Positions 52,828 to 60,338 of a DNA stretch of 64,000 bases are shown piece after piece. The notes below the pieces were generated by a model. The model was given only the letters and a program-made list of their open reading frames with translations, was not told the DNA's origin and searched no databases. Both the position numbers and the translations under genes were made by a program. Position 1 is the first letter of the stretch. Each line of letters opens with the position of its first letter. This DNA comes from Acidobacteriota bacterium (GTDB lineage Bacteria > Acidobacteriota > Thermoanaerobaculia > Multivoradales > Multivoraceae), in assembly GCA_028875725.1 (NCBI GenBank), contig JAPPCR010000023.1, positions 124,001-188,000 on the forward strand. Direction: 5' to 3'.

Positions 52828-54588
52828 TCAACCGGTCGTGCGGGGTAACAGACGGAACAGTCCGTAACCCGCCAGCAGGGCCGCGCCGCCGAAGGCAGCC
52901 GCCTCCAACCCACGTCCGTAGAGAGCCACTCCAGTACCGAACAGGGCCGCATACACGGCGGCGCAGCCGAGCATCCAGGCAAGCAGCGCCGCGGTGGCAC
53001 TGCCGGGCGTATCCACCCCTGTCTCGACGGCCCGCCGCCAGCCGCGCGGGAACGGGCGGACGCAGTCGTAGAAGGACTGGAGAACCGCCGTCTCCGTCGG
53101 CCGGGTGGCCATCGTGACGCCGAACCAGACGGCAGTGGTGAGACCGACACCAAGCAGGAGTTGAGCCGCAGCCGAAGGCAGCGTCAGACCGACCGCCTCA
53201 TGGACGAACTGGAACCACACGGCGACCGCAAACGAGATGACCATCGCCGAGATCTCGGACCACGCGTTGATCCGCCACCAGAACCAGCGCAGCAGGAAGA
53301 TCAGGCCCGTACCTGCGCCGATCTGGAGCAGGATCTGGAACGCCTGCATCGCGTTCTCGAGCCACAGTGCGACCACCGCCGCCAGCGCAACCAGAGCGAT
53401 CGTCGACAGCCGGGCGACGAGAACGTAGTGCGCTTCGTTTCGGCCCGGTCGGACGAAGCGCCGATACACGTCGTCAACGATGTACGAGGCGCCCCAGTTG
53501 AGGTGCGTCGAGATCGTCGACATCAGGGCCGCCGCCAGCGAAGCCACGACCAGGCCGAGCAGGCCGTGCGGCAGGAACACGAGCATCGCCGGGTAGGCCA
53601 GATCGTGCCGGATGATCGACGGATCGAGATGCGGGAAGGCCTCGGCGATCGAGTCCAGCGTCGGGTAGACGACCAGCGAGGCCAGCGCGACCAGGATCCA
53701 CGGCCACGGCCGCAGCGCGTAGTGGGCGATGTTGAACCAGAGGGTGGCGCCCATGGAGTCCCGCTCGCTCCTGGCCGCGAGCATGCGCTGGGCCGCGTAG
53801 CCGCCGCCGCCCGGTTCGGCGCCCGGATACCAGGTCGACCACCACTGGACGGCGACCGGAATCAGGAAGACGGTGGCGGCCGTCTCCCAGTCCGCGAAGT
53901 CGGGCAGCAGGGCGAGGCGGGCGGCGATGTCGGGGTTCGAGACGAGGCCGGAGAGACCACCGACGGCCGGGTGCGCCAGCGCGTACCAGGCCGCGGCGAC
54001 AGAGCCGACCATCGCGATGACGAACAGCATGAGGTCGGTCACGACAACGCCCCACAGGCCGGAGGTGGCCGAGTAGGCCGCCGTCACGGCTGCCGCCACG
54101 AGCACCGTCGTGTACTTGTCGGCCCCGAGCAGTACGCCGCCGATCTTGATGCCGGCGAGCAGCACCGCCGCCATGATCATCACGTTGAAGAACACGCCGA
54201 GGTACAGAGCCCGGAAGCCGCGCAGGAACACCGCCGCCCGCCCCGAATACCGGAGCTCGTAGAAGCCGATGTCGGTGAAGACACCCGAGCGCCGCCAGAG
54301 CTTCGCGTAGAAGAACGTCGTGCACATGCCGGTGATCAGGAACGCCCACCACATCCAGTTGCCGGAAACGCCGCCGTTACGCACCAGGTCGGTCACCAGG
54401 TTCGGCGTGTCGGTCGAGAAGGTCGTTGCGACCATCGACGTCCCGAGCAGCCACCACGGCAGATTGCGCCCGGCCAGGAAGAACTGCCCGGTGCCGGCGC
54501 CGGCGCGCCGGGCGAAGACGAGTCCAACGGCCAGCGCGAGCGCGCCGTAGGCGGCGAGGACGGTCCAGTCGAGGCTGTTCAGGCGCAT
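52828..54588 (-). CDS. Sodium:solute symporter family protein
   Basis: A 586-residue membrane protein of the SSF/LeuT-fold family with about 13-14 helices. Typical blocks are FFLAGRNLPWWLLGTSMVATTFS near residue 36, GGGGYAAQRMLAARSERDS near 260, and LAAALMSTISTHLNWGASYIVDDVYRRF near 370, which contains the sodium-site serine and threonine region. Substrate cannot be predicted; sugars, amino acids or carboxylates are usual. ATG 54588 is the start; the longer frame would run into the inverted-repeat element upstream. Confidence 0.85.
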   Translation of the reverse strand: MRLNSLDWTVLAAYGALALAVGLVFARRAGAGTGQFFLAGRNLPWWLLGTSMVATTFSTDTPNLVTDLVRNGGVSGNWMWWAFLITGMCTTFFYAKLWRRSGVFTDIGFYELRYSGRAAVFLRGFRALYLGVFFNVMIMAAVLLAGIKIGGVLLGADKYTTVLVAAAVTAAYSATSGLWGVVVTDLMLFVIAMVGSVAAAWYALAHPAVGGLSGLVSNPDIAARLALLPDFADWETAATVFLIPVAVQWWSTWYPGAEPGGGGYAAQRMLAARSERDSMGATLWFNIAHYALRPWPWILVALASLVVYPTLDSIAEAFPHLDPSIIRHDLAYPAMLVFLPHGLLGLVVASLAAALMSTISTHLNWGASYIVDDVYRRFVRPGRNEAHYVLVARLSTIALVALAAVVALWLENAMQAFQILLQIGAGTGLIFLLRWFWWRINAWSEISAMVISFAVAVWFQFVHEAVGLTLPSAAAQLLLGVGLTTAVWFGVTMATRPTETAVLQSFYDCVRPFPRGWRRAVETGVDTPGSATAALLAWMLGCAAVYAALFGTGVALYGRGLEAAAFGGAALLAGYGLFRLLPRTTG

Positions 54589-54620
54589 GGCGGCGACGGC
54601 GGCGGCGGGCACACCCGCCT

Positions 54621-54787
54621 GTCGCGGGTCGGGGGAGAGGGTCCCAGGGGCCGCTCGCACTTTCCTGGTGGATGAGGAGTGGGTGCTCGCTGCGGTCGGC
54701 TGCGCTCCGGTTGGGCGTCGTTGGATGGGAGGTCGTCGGGAGTCGCTTGCCGACAGCCCCCTGGGACCCTCTCCCCCGACCCGCGAC
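54621..54787. repeat. Dispersed element with 30-bp terminal inverted repeats, copy 2
   Basis: Arms 54621-54650 and 54758-54787 are perfect complements (30 of 30) and flank about 107 bp. The interior is similar to the element at 5149-5329, with the shared feature CTGCGGTCGGCTGCGCTCCG against TTCGGTCGACTTCGCTCCG. It fills most of the gap between the symporter start and the nucleotidyltransferase stop. No ORF is inside. Confidence 0.85.
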
Positions 54788-54817
54788 AGGCTGGAGGGCG
54801 TTGGCGACCGGGACCTC

Positions 54818-55768
54818 TCACGCCGGTCTTCGGGAAGCGCGACCGGCGAACCACTCGCGGAGCTCTGCCGGGTAGTCGCCTGCTTCGACGCATTGCTGCA
54901 GCGTGGAGGCGACAGGGGGCAGGTCGCCGGGATAGGTCAGTCCAGCAGTGTTCTGCGTCATCGGCACGAGCCTGACGCGTGCGGAGCCTTGACCGATCAG
55001 GTGTCCGACCGTCTCGCTGAGCAGGAACTCGTCTTGCAGCGGATCGTCGAGGCCGGCATGGAAATCGGTGAATGCCGCTTCGAGGAGTCCGAAGATCGAG
55101 GGCTGGAAGGCCCAGAGGTTCATCGAGCACGGACAGCCGGGGGCCAGCGATCGAGCTTCGCCGTCGCCGTCGCGACCGACGAGACCGGAGTCGGTCTCTC
55201 GCACGTCGTAGATTTCGTCGATCCCTTTGAGGGTCGAGTCCGGGCCTGCCGTGAGGATGCCCCGGTTGACGCCGCTGGTCCGGGAAACGCCGGTGCGGTG
55301 GAGTTCGTAGGCGCCGAGGAAGTGCGAATCGTCTCCCTCGACCAGACCGGCGGCCGATCGCCGCCCAAACGACTCAATAGCTCTTGGACCGTAGAAGTCG
55401 TCCGCGTTGACGACCAGGAACGGCTCCTCGATCTTCTTCCGCAGCGCGAACACGGCGTGGCCGGTGCCCCATGGCTTGGCTCTCCCGGCCGGCGGCGCCG
55501 CGCCGTCCGGCAGGTCGTCCAGGCTCTGGATCACCGAGTCGACGGGAACCGCGCCGCCCGACCGCTCGGCCGCCCGGCTCATGAGCTGGTCGTTCCAGTC
55601 CGCCGACGTGACGAACACGACTTTCCCGCAGCCGGCGCGGATCGCGTCGCAGATCGCGTACTCGAACAGCACTTCGCCGGCCGGACCGACCGGTTCGAGC
55701 GTCTTCGGGCGCCCGAACCTCGCCGAACGGCCGGCAGCGAGAATCGCCAGGGTCAGACCACCGCTCAA
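54818..55768 (-). CDS. Nucleotidyltransferase (NTP-transferase fold)
   Basis: A 316-residue sugar-nucleotide or related nucleotidyltransferase. The nucleotide-binding loop is LAILAAGRSARFGRPKTLEPVG near residue 6, the metal-binding block is FLVVNADDFYGP near 118, and WGTGHAVFALRKKI near 95 fits the fold. The start is TTG 55768, whose TTGA overlaps the stop of the enolase-superfamily gene, so the two are translationally coupled. The sugar or alcohol phosphate it activates is unknown. Confidence 0.8.
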   Translation of the reverse strand: MSGGLTLAILAAGRSARFGRPKTLEPVGPAGEVLFEYAICDAIRAGCGKVVFVTSADWNDQLMSRAAERSGGAVPVDSVIQSLDDLPDGAAPPAGRAKPWGTGHAVFALRKKIEEPFLVVNADDFYGPRAIESFGRRSAAGLVEGDDSHFLGAYELHRTGVSRTSGVNRGILTAGPDSTLKGIDEIYDVRETDSGLVGRDGDGEARSLAPGCPCSMNLWAFQPSIFGLLEAAFTDFHAGLDDPLQDEFLLSETVGHLIGQGSARVRLVPMTQNTAGLTYPGDLPPVASTLQQCVEAGDYPAELREWFAGRASRRPA

Positions 55769-57012
55769 GCGGCTCGATGCCTCTCGACCACCGCCATGTC
55801 GAGCTCCACGCCCAGCCCGGGCCCGGTCGGCGGTTCGATGAACCCGTTCTCGAACCTGATCGGCTCGACGAAGATGTCGCTGTGCAGGTCGTTCGTGTTG
55901 AACTCCTGGATCAGGAAGTTGGGAGAGCAGGTGTCGAGCTGTATTGCCGCCGACGCGGCGACCGGGCCGCAGTACATGTGCGGCGCGATCATCGCGTAGC
56001 GGGTCTCGGCCATGCCGGCGATCTTCTTCGCCACCAGGAGGCCGCCGCACTGGCCGACATCGAGCTGGATGATCTGTGCCGCCTGCTTCTCCAGCACTTC
56101 CGCGAACTCGAACATGTTGACCAGCCGCTCGCCGGTGGCGATCGGAATGCTCGTGTGGGCCGCCACGCGGGCCATCTCGTCGACGTTCTCGGGCGGCACC
56201 GGCTCCTCGAAGAAGAACGGATCGAACTCCTCCAGGATGTCCGCGACCCGTAGCGCGACCGCCGTCGAGAACTGGCCGTGGGTGCCGATGCCGATCTCCA
56301 GCTCGTCGCCGACCGCGTCCCGCATGGCGCGGAAGATCGTCGCCACATGGCGGATCGTCTTCAGCGAGTAGTCCCGAGGCGGACCGGTGATCGGCGAGAA
56401 CGGGTCGAGCTTGCAGCAGGTGATGCCGCGGTCGACCAGTTCCTGCGCCCGCTCGCCGGCCAGGGACGGGTTGTCCCAGATGCCGGAGCTGTTCAGGTAC
56501 GCGTAGGCGCGCAGCTTGTCGTGGTACCTGCCGCCGAGGAGGTTGTAGACCGGCTGGTTCGTCGCCTTGCCGATCAGGTCCCAGCAGGCCATCTCGATCG
56601 CGGAGAACGCCGGCACGCCGTACAGCCCGGGATGGCTGTAGTCGTGGAGCGTCGTCTTCATCCGCTGCCAAATCTTCTCGACGTCGAACGGGCTCTGGCC
56701 CACGACGAAGCGGTCGAAGAGGTCGTTCAGCAGCTCGATCTGCGGCTTCAGGTTCGTGGCCCCGCCAGAGACACGCTCGCCCAGACCGACCAGGCCTTCG
56801 TCCGTCCTGAGCCGGATGAACAGCCACTTCCGGTGCCCGATCGGCGGGTCGATGTTGTCGATCGGGATCGTCTCGAGTTCGGTGATCTTCATCTTCGACG
56901 CCTCGGAGTGTTGAGCTACCGTCGCGGTCGCCTGCCGCGCCGCAGTCAGGCCGCCGGTCAGGCCGGCCGCCGCGATTCCCGCGCTGGAAAGGAAGCCGCG
57001 TCTCGTGATCAT
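55765..57012 (-). CDS. Enolase-superfamily (galactonate dehydratase-like) protein with altered metal site
   Basis: A 415-residue protein with a twin-arginine-type signal (TRRGFLSSAGIAAAGLTGG), unusual for this superfamily. The MR/MLE barrel is clear: catalytic-type K201 in CCKLDPF, E269-E270 in FFFEEPVPPEN, E295 in IATGERL, D318 in QLDVGQCGG and H345 in APHMYCGP. The first metal-ligand aspartate of galactonate dehydratases (VDFHG) is replaced: here GIGTHG, with glycine 243 at that place but histidine 245 kept. A different metal geometry or a subgroup with this motif is likely. It is upstream of and coupled to the nucleotidyltransferase. Confidence 0.83.
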   Translation of the reverse strand: MITRRGFLSSAGIAAAGLTGGLTAARQATATVAQHSEASKMKITELETIPIDNIDPPIGHRKWLFIRLRTDEGLVGLGERVSGGATNLKPQIELLNDLFDRFVVGQSPFDVEKIWQRMKTTLHDYSHPGLYGVPAFSAIEMACWDLIGKATNQPVYNLLGGRYHDKLRAYAYLNSSGIWDNPSLAGERAQELVDRGITCCKLDPFSPITGPPRDYSLKTIRHVATIFRAMRDAVGDELEIGIGTHGQFSTAVALRVADILEEFDPFFFEEPVPPENVDEMARVAAHTSIPIATGERLVNMFEFAEVLEKQAAQIIQLDVGQCGGLLVAKKIAGMAETRYAMIAPHMYCGPVAASAAIQLDTCSPNFLIQEFNTNDLHSDIFVEPIRFENGFIEPPTGPGLGVELDMAVVERHRAA

Positions 57013-57115
57013 TGCAGGCGGTCTGACTCTACGCGCAGGGCCGTCCTGCCTGTGCCGGCAGCACCCGGCCAGCTCGACTGAGCTTCCGCACCGACTCACT
57101 GACAGCACTCCGTGC

Positions 57116-57121
57116 TAGCAT
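57116..57121 (+). promoter_or_regulatory. Putative -10 element of the FitAB-like operon (leaderless)
   Basis: TAGCAT, 10 nt before ATG 57132. Confidence 0.35.
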
Positions 57122-57131
57122 CCGCCTCGCG

Positions 57132-57389
57132 ATGGGTTCCGTCATCACCGTCCGCGACATCGATCCAGGGGACAAGGCCTGGCTGAGACGGGAAGCCCGC
57201 CATGTCGGCCTCTCGATGGAAGAGTACGTTCGCCGCCTCATCCATGAAAAGCGCGAGAAGACGGAACAGCGCCTCAAGCCTTCCGAGGTGTTCAGGAGGC
57301 ACTTCGGTCCGGAACGCGGGGTCGAGTTGCCGCCCCGCCGGCGATATCGACACAAGCCGGTCAGCTTCGCGGACGACGGCGAGGCGTGA
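57132..57389 (+). CDS. Antitoxin, FitA-like ribbon-helix-helix
   Basis: An 85-residue protein. The N-terminus SVITVRDIDPGDKAWLRREARHVGLSMEEYVRRLI (quoted in parts: SVITVRDIDPGDKAWLRREA and GLSMEEYVRRL) is the ribbon-helix-helix DNA-binding fold of FitA/VapB antitoxins. The positively charged C-terminal tail (PPRRRYRHKP) is probably the toxin-binding part. Its stop overlaps the toxin start (GTGA at 57386-57389). It should repress its own operon together with the toxin. Confidence 0.86.
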   Translation: MGSVITVRDIDPGDKAWLRREARHVGLSMEEYVRRLIHEKREKTEQRLKPSEVFRRHFGPERGVELPPRRRYRHKPVSFADDGEA

Positions 57390-57835
57390 GCCCTCCCATC
57401 GCGTGGCTTCTCGACACGAACGTCGTGTCGGAGATGATGCGCCCGCACCCTGACCCGCGCGTATCCGAGTTCCTCGACAGCATCGCCGCAGAGGGAATGG
57501 GTCTCTCGCCCATCACCATCTGGGAGATCCTCGACGGCATCGGCCGTCTCGATTCCGGTAAGCGGCGCGAGAACCTTGCCTCCCGCTTTCAGAGCGTCCT
57601 CGAGGAGTGCTTCGACCAGCGGATACTCAGTTGGACCGTCGACGACGCCAGAGCGTGCGCGCGGATCATGGAAGAGAAGCGTCGAAGGGGCGAACCGCTC
57701 GACGACCACATACCGGACGCCTTTCTGGTCGCAGCGGCCGCGACTCGCGGCCTTGCCATCGTCACGAGGAACACGAGAGAGTTCCGCAACACGGGCGTGG
57801 AAGTCGTCGATCCGTGGGCGGACCGAGCCTGTTAA
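57386..57835 (+). CDS. Toxin, FitB-like PIN ribonuclease
   Basis: A 149-residue PIN-domain protein. Catalytic acidic residues: D10 in WLLDTNVVSEMM, E46 in ITIWEIL, D111 in IPDAFLVAAA and a possible fourth site in TRNTREF. GTG 57386 overlaps the antitoxin stop. FitB-like toxins inhibit growth by RNA cleavage. This is the second type II module in the window and its site looks intact. Confidence 0.88.
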   Translation: MSPPIAWLLDTNVVSEMMRPHPDPRVSEFLDSIAAEGMGLSPITIWEILDGIGRLDSGKRRENLASRFQSVLEECFDQRILSWTVDDARACARIMEEKRRRGEPLDDHIPDAFLVAAAATRGLAIVTRNTREFRNTGVEVVDPWADRAC

Positions 57836-57850
57836 CGGCGGGTCGGGGCT

Positions 57851-59644
57851 CTACGTCTCGACCTTGCTCATCAGCCCCGCGTCGGTCACCGGGAAGTGGC
57901 AGAGCGTTTCGTCGCAGGCCTGGTAGTCGACCAGGAGCGTCGCCACGGCGCCACGGCCTTCGAGCGGCACCTCGACGCGGAAGTCGCCGTGCATCCGGCC
58001 CTGGCCGTCCACCTTGGGCAGCACCGGGTCACCGGCGACCTGGAGGCCGAAGCCGGCCGGAGCGCGAACGCCGAACTTGAACTCCGCGTCGGAACCGGGG
58101 GCGTAGATCCAGAAGCCCGGTTCGAGCCTGAAGTCGAGGACGGCCAATGTGGTGTCGCCGTCGGTCGTCGTCGACATGGTCACTTCGACCGCCGGACTCA
58201 CGGTGACGGAGAGGTTCTCCAGCTCGCCTCCGTCCACCGCGAACCGGGACGAGCTGAGCAGGTCCGGCCCTCCCGGGCCCTGGGCGGCCCGGAAGCGGTA
58301 GCCGCCCCAGTCGGAGGCGAACAGCGAGGACCCGGTCTCGTCGAGCCAGCCCTGCCAGTCGTCGGCGGAGTCATGGCTCAGGCCGGTGTAGCGGCTGAGC
58401 AAGCGCTGCGCGCGCTCGGGCTCGACGCCCTCGCGCAGGTCGGCGACGGCGCGTACCAGCAGGGCCGGGTCCTTGTTCGCGATCCCCAGCGCCCTGGCGT
58501 CCTCGTCGATCCGGAAGCGTCCGTCGAGCCGAAAGTAGACCTTGCCGCCGTACTCGCTGCCGATGCGGGCGCCGTCCCAGTAGAGGTACGGCTCGTTCTC
58601 CGCGTACCAGGCCTGCCGCTCTTCGCGGTCGCCGCGCGCCGCCTCCGGAACCGCGTCGCCGAAGCTGAACGCGAGGCCGCGTTCCTGGGCCTCCTTCACC
58701 TTCTCCGGCGTGTCGTAGTACTCCTTCATCTCCTCGGTTTCGTAGTTGTCGAGGAGCGCGAGACTGGTCGCCAGCCCCTCCCGCGGACGGGCCTCACGAG
58801 TCGTCAGGATCGGATGGTCCTTGAAGCCGTGGATGTAGTGGACCGCGTTGATCAGCAGCCGCTGGCCGGTCTCGGTCATCTCGTCAGGGGTGCCGTAGAA
58901 CCCCCACTGCAGCAGCCGCCCCTGGCGGCCGATGGAGAAGTAGTCCGGGCCCTTCAGGTGCATGCCGCCGGCGATCCATTCCGTGTCGGGTGAATCGAGG
59001 AAGCCGTCGCCGGTCGTCACCACGCCGGCTTCGCTCTTGTCCGGCCGCTCGCCGACCGGCAGGTTCAGGGTGTCCCATTCCTTCTTGAGGACCTTGACCG
59101 TGGTCATCGTGTCCGGAACGTCCTCCATCAACTCGTAGTACTTGTACTTGGGCGGGGTAGGCACCTCCTCGAGCGCCAGCTCGATCGGCAGAGGTCCCTG
59201 GAAGATCGGATGGGTCGGGGACTGTGGCACGACAGCCCTGGAGAACAGGCATAGTCACCCGTATCGCCAGCCGAGCAGCAGGTTCAGGTCGTCCGAGATG
59301 CGCGCGCCCTGGCCGCCGATCAGGACGGTGGGCATGGATAGGGTCTCCAGCGTGACTCCCTCCGCTCCCGCGATCGTCTTGATCCGCTCCTCCGACCGGT
59401 CGATCGTCTGGCCATCGACGATCAGGACATCCGCGTCGCTGAGGTCGGCCTTCGCCAGATCGTTGCGGGGGATGCTACGCACGTCGAAGTGCTCCGCGAG
59501 CATCGCGTGGTAGGCGTCCGCGTGGGCCGTGCCGGCGTCGCCGGCGTAGACGATGCGGAGTTGCGGCGCCGGCTCGGCGCTGCACGCCAACGTGAGCAGC
59601 ATTGCGGTTGTCGCCAAGAGGCCAACCAGTCTTCCTCGTCTCAT
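57851..59644 (-). CDS. Lipoprotein with ThuA-like N-terminus and DsbD-alpha-like C-terminus, in-frame TGA at codon 130 (possible selenocysteine)
   Basis: One frame from ATG 59644 to 57851 (598 codons) is interrupted only by TGA at 59257-59255, followed at once by codons for LCL. Without recoding it would be a 129-residue protein plus a second piece starting near GTG 59230. The N-terminus has a lipobox (MLLTLACSAE) and a ThuA/amidotransferase-like fold (TVLIGGQGARI); downstream is HPIFQGPLPIE, WGFYGTPDEMTETGQR and a C-terminal domain like the DsbD N-terminal domain with CDETLC near residues 577-582. Both sides of the TGA read as one protein (LLGWRYG, TGA, LCL). The TGA plus C two codons on would give a U-x-C redox pair. 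No selABCD gene is in the window, so a simple nonsense mutation is also possible. Confidence 0.65.
59218..59238 (-). other. Hairpin downstream of the in-frame TGA (SECIS candidate)
   Basis: Sixteen nt after the TGA, GGGCTGT pairs with ACAG and CCC around the loop CGTGCC with one bulged T. The distance and size are like bacterial selenocysteine elements, but the loop is not a clear match to the usual one. Strength judged by eye only. Confidence 0.25.
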
Positions 59645-59698
59645 GGGTACATCCTCATCGCGTTTGAACGAGCAACAGTCTAGACGCTGTAGCGGTCC

Positions 59699-59760
59699 GG
59701 AAGCCGGCGCTTCGCGCCGGATGCGGGTCAGAAGACCCCGCGCACCCAGCGCGGTCGGCG
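59699..59760 (+). repeat. REP-like repeat, divergent copy
   Basis: AAGCCGGCGCTTCGCGCCGG, then GCGGGTCAGAAGACCCCGC and GCACCCAGCGC. It fills the middle of the 150-bp gap between the DsbD-like lipoprotein start and the cysteine dioxygenase stop. Confidence 0.55.
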
Positions 59761-59795
59761 GCCAGTTCCATGCAAGCCAGGACTCCGACGTAGTC

Positions 59796-60326
59796 CTAGC
59801 AGCAACCGGGCCGCCGCTGATCGGAAGCGGTCGGCGTGTCCAGCGAGTACACGTTGAACCGCCTGAGCGGCGGCGAGTAGATGTGGAGCGTGATCAGGTC
59901 CTCGCCGGCCGGCTGCGTGTTCGCGACCTGGTGGCAGTCGTCCTCCTCCGAAGCGCAGACGCGGCCGGCCCCGTGCTCACGGCGCGCGTAGGGGCAGATG
60001 AGCCCGGACGCCGTCGGTTCGAACGCGGTCTCGGTCGCAACGCCCTCGACGACGCGGAAGGCGCAGCTCGAGCCGCGGTGGTCGTGAATCGGGGTCCGCT
60101 GGCCGCTCGACCAGCACAGGCAGACCACCTCGTACCAGTCCGACTCGGCGATCCGGTTCCGCCGGTAGCCGTCCGCGCCGAAGCGGCAGGCGGCGCCGAG
60201 GTCGGCCCGCGTCACCGGGATGTCGCCCAGCAGACCGCTCAGAACCTCCAGGTCGGCGGGGCCGTCGAGCGACCCCAGGTAATCCAGCAACGGACCGAGG
60301 CGGCCCGCGGACGACCCCGAGTTCAC
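59796..60326 (-). CDS. Cysteine dioxygenase family protein
   Basis: A 176-residue cupin. The iron site is H80 and H82 in TPIHDHRGSSCAF and a third histidine in DDCHQVANTQ near 132; TLHIYSPPL near 147 is typical of the family. The SSC pair after the HxH is in the place of the cysteine that cross-links to tyrosine in eukaryotic forms. It would oxidise cysteine or another thiol to a sulfinate. GTG 60326 is the start, 12 bp after the TonB-receptor stop, so the two are in one transcript, an uncommon pairing. The tail ends PGCC, also unusual. Confidence 0.85.
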   Translation of the reverse strand: MNSGSSAGRLGPLLDYLGSLDGPADLEVLSGLLGDIPVTRADLGAACRFGADGYRRNRIAESDWYEVVCLCWSSGQRTPIHDHRGSSCAFRVVEGVATETAFEPTASGLICPYARREHGAGRVCASEEDDCHQVANTQPAGEDLITLHIYSPPLRRFNVYSLDTPTASDQRRPGCC

Positions 60327-60338
60327 GTCAACGCCCTC

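Noticed and set aside
43909..59644. Genetic code change (TGA as a sense codon) to explain the two in-frame TGAs
   Set aside because: Many intact genes here end with TGA, including coupled ATGA and TTGA overlaps, so TGA is a working stop codon.
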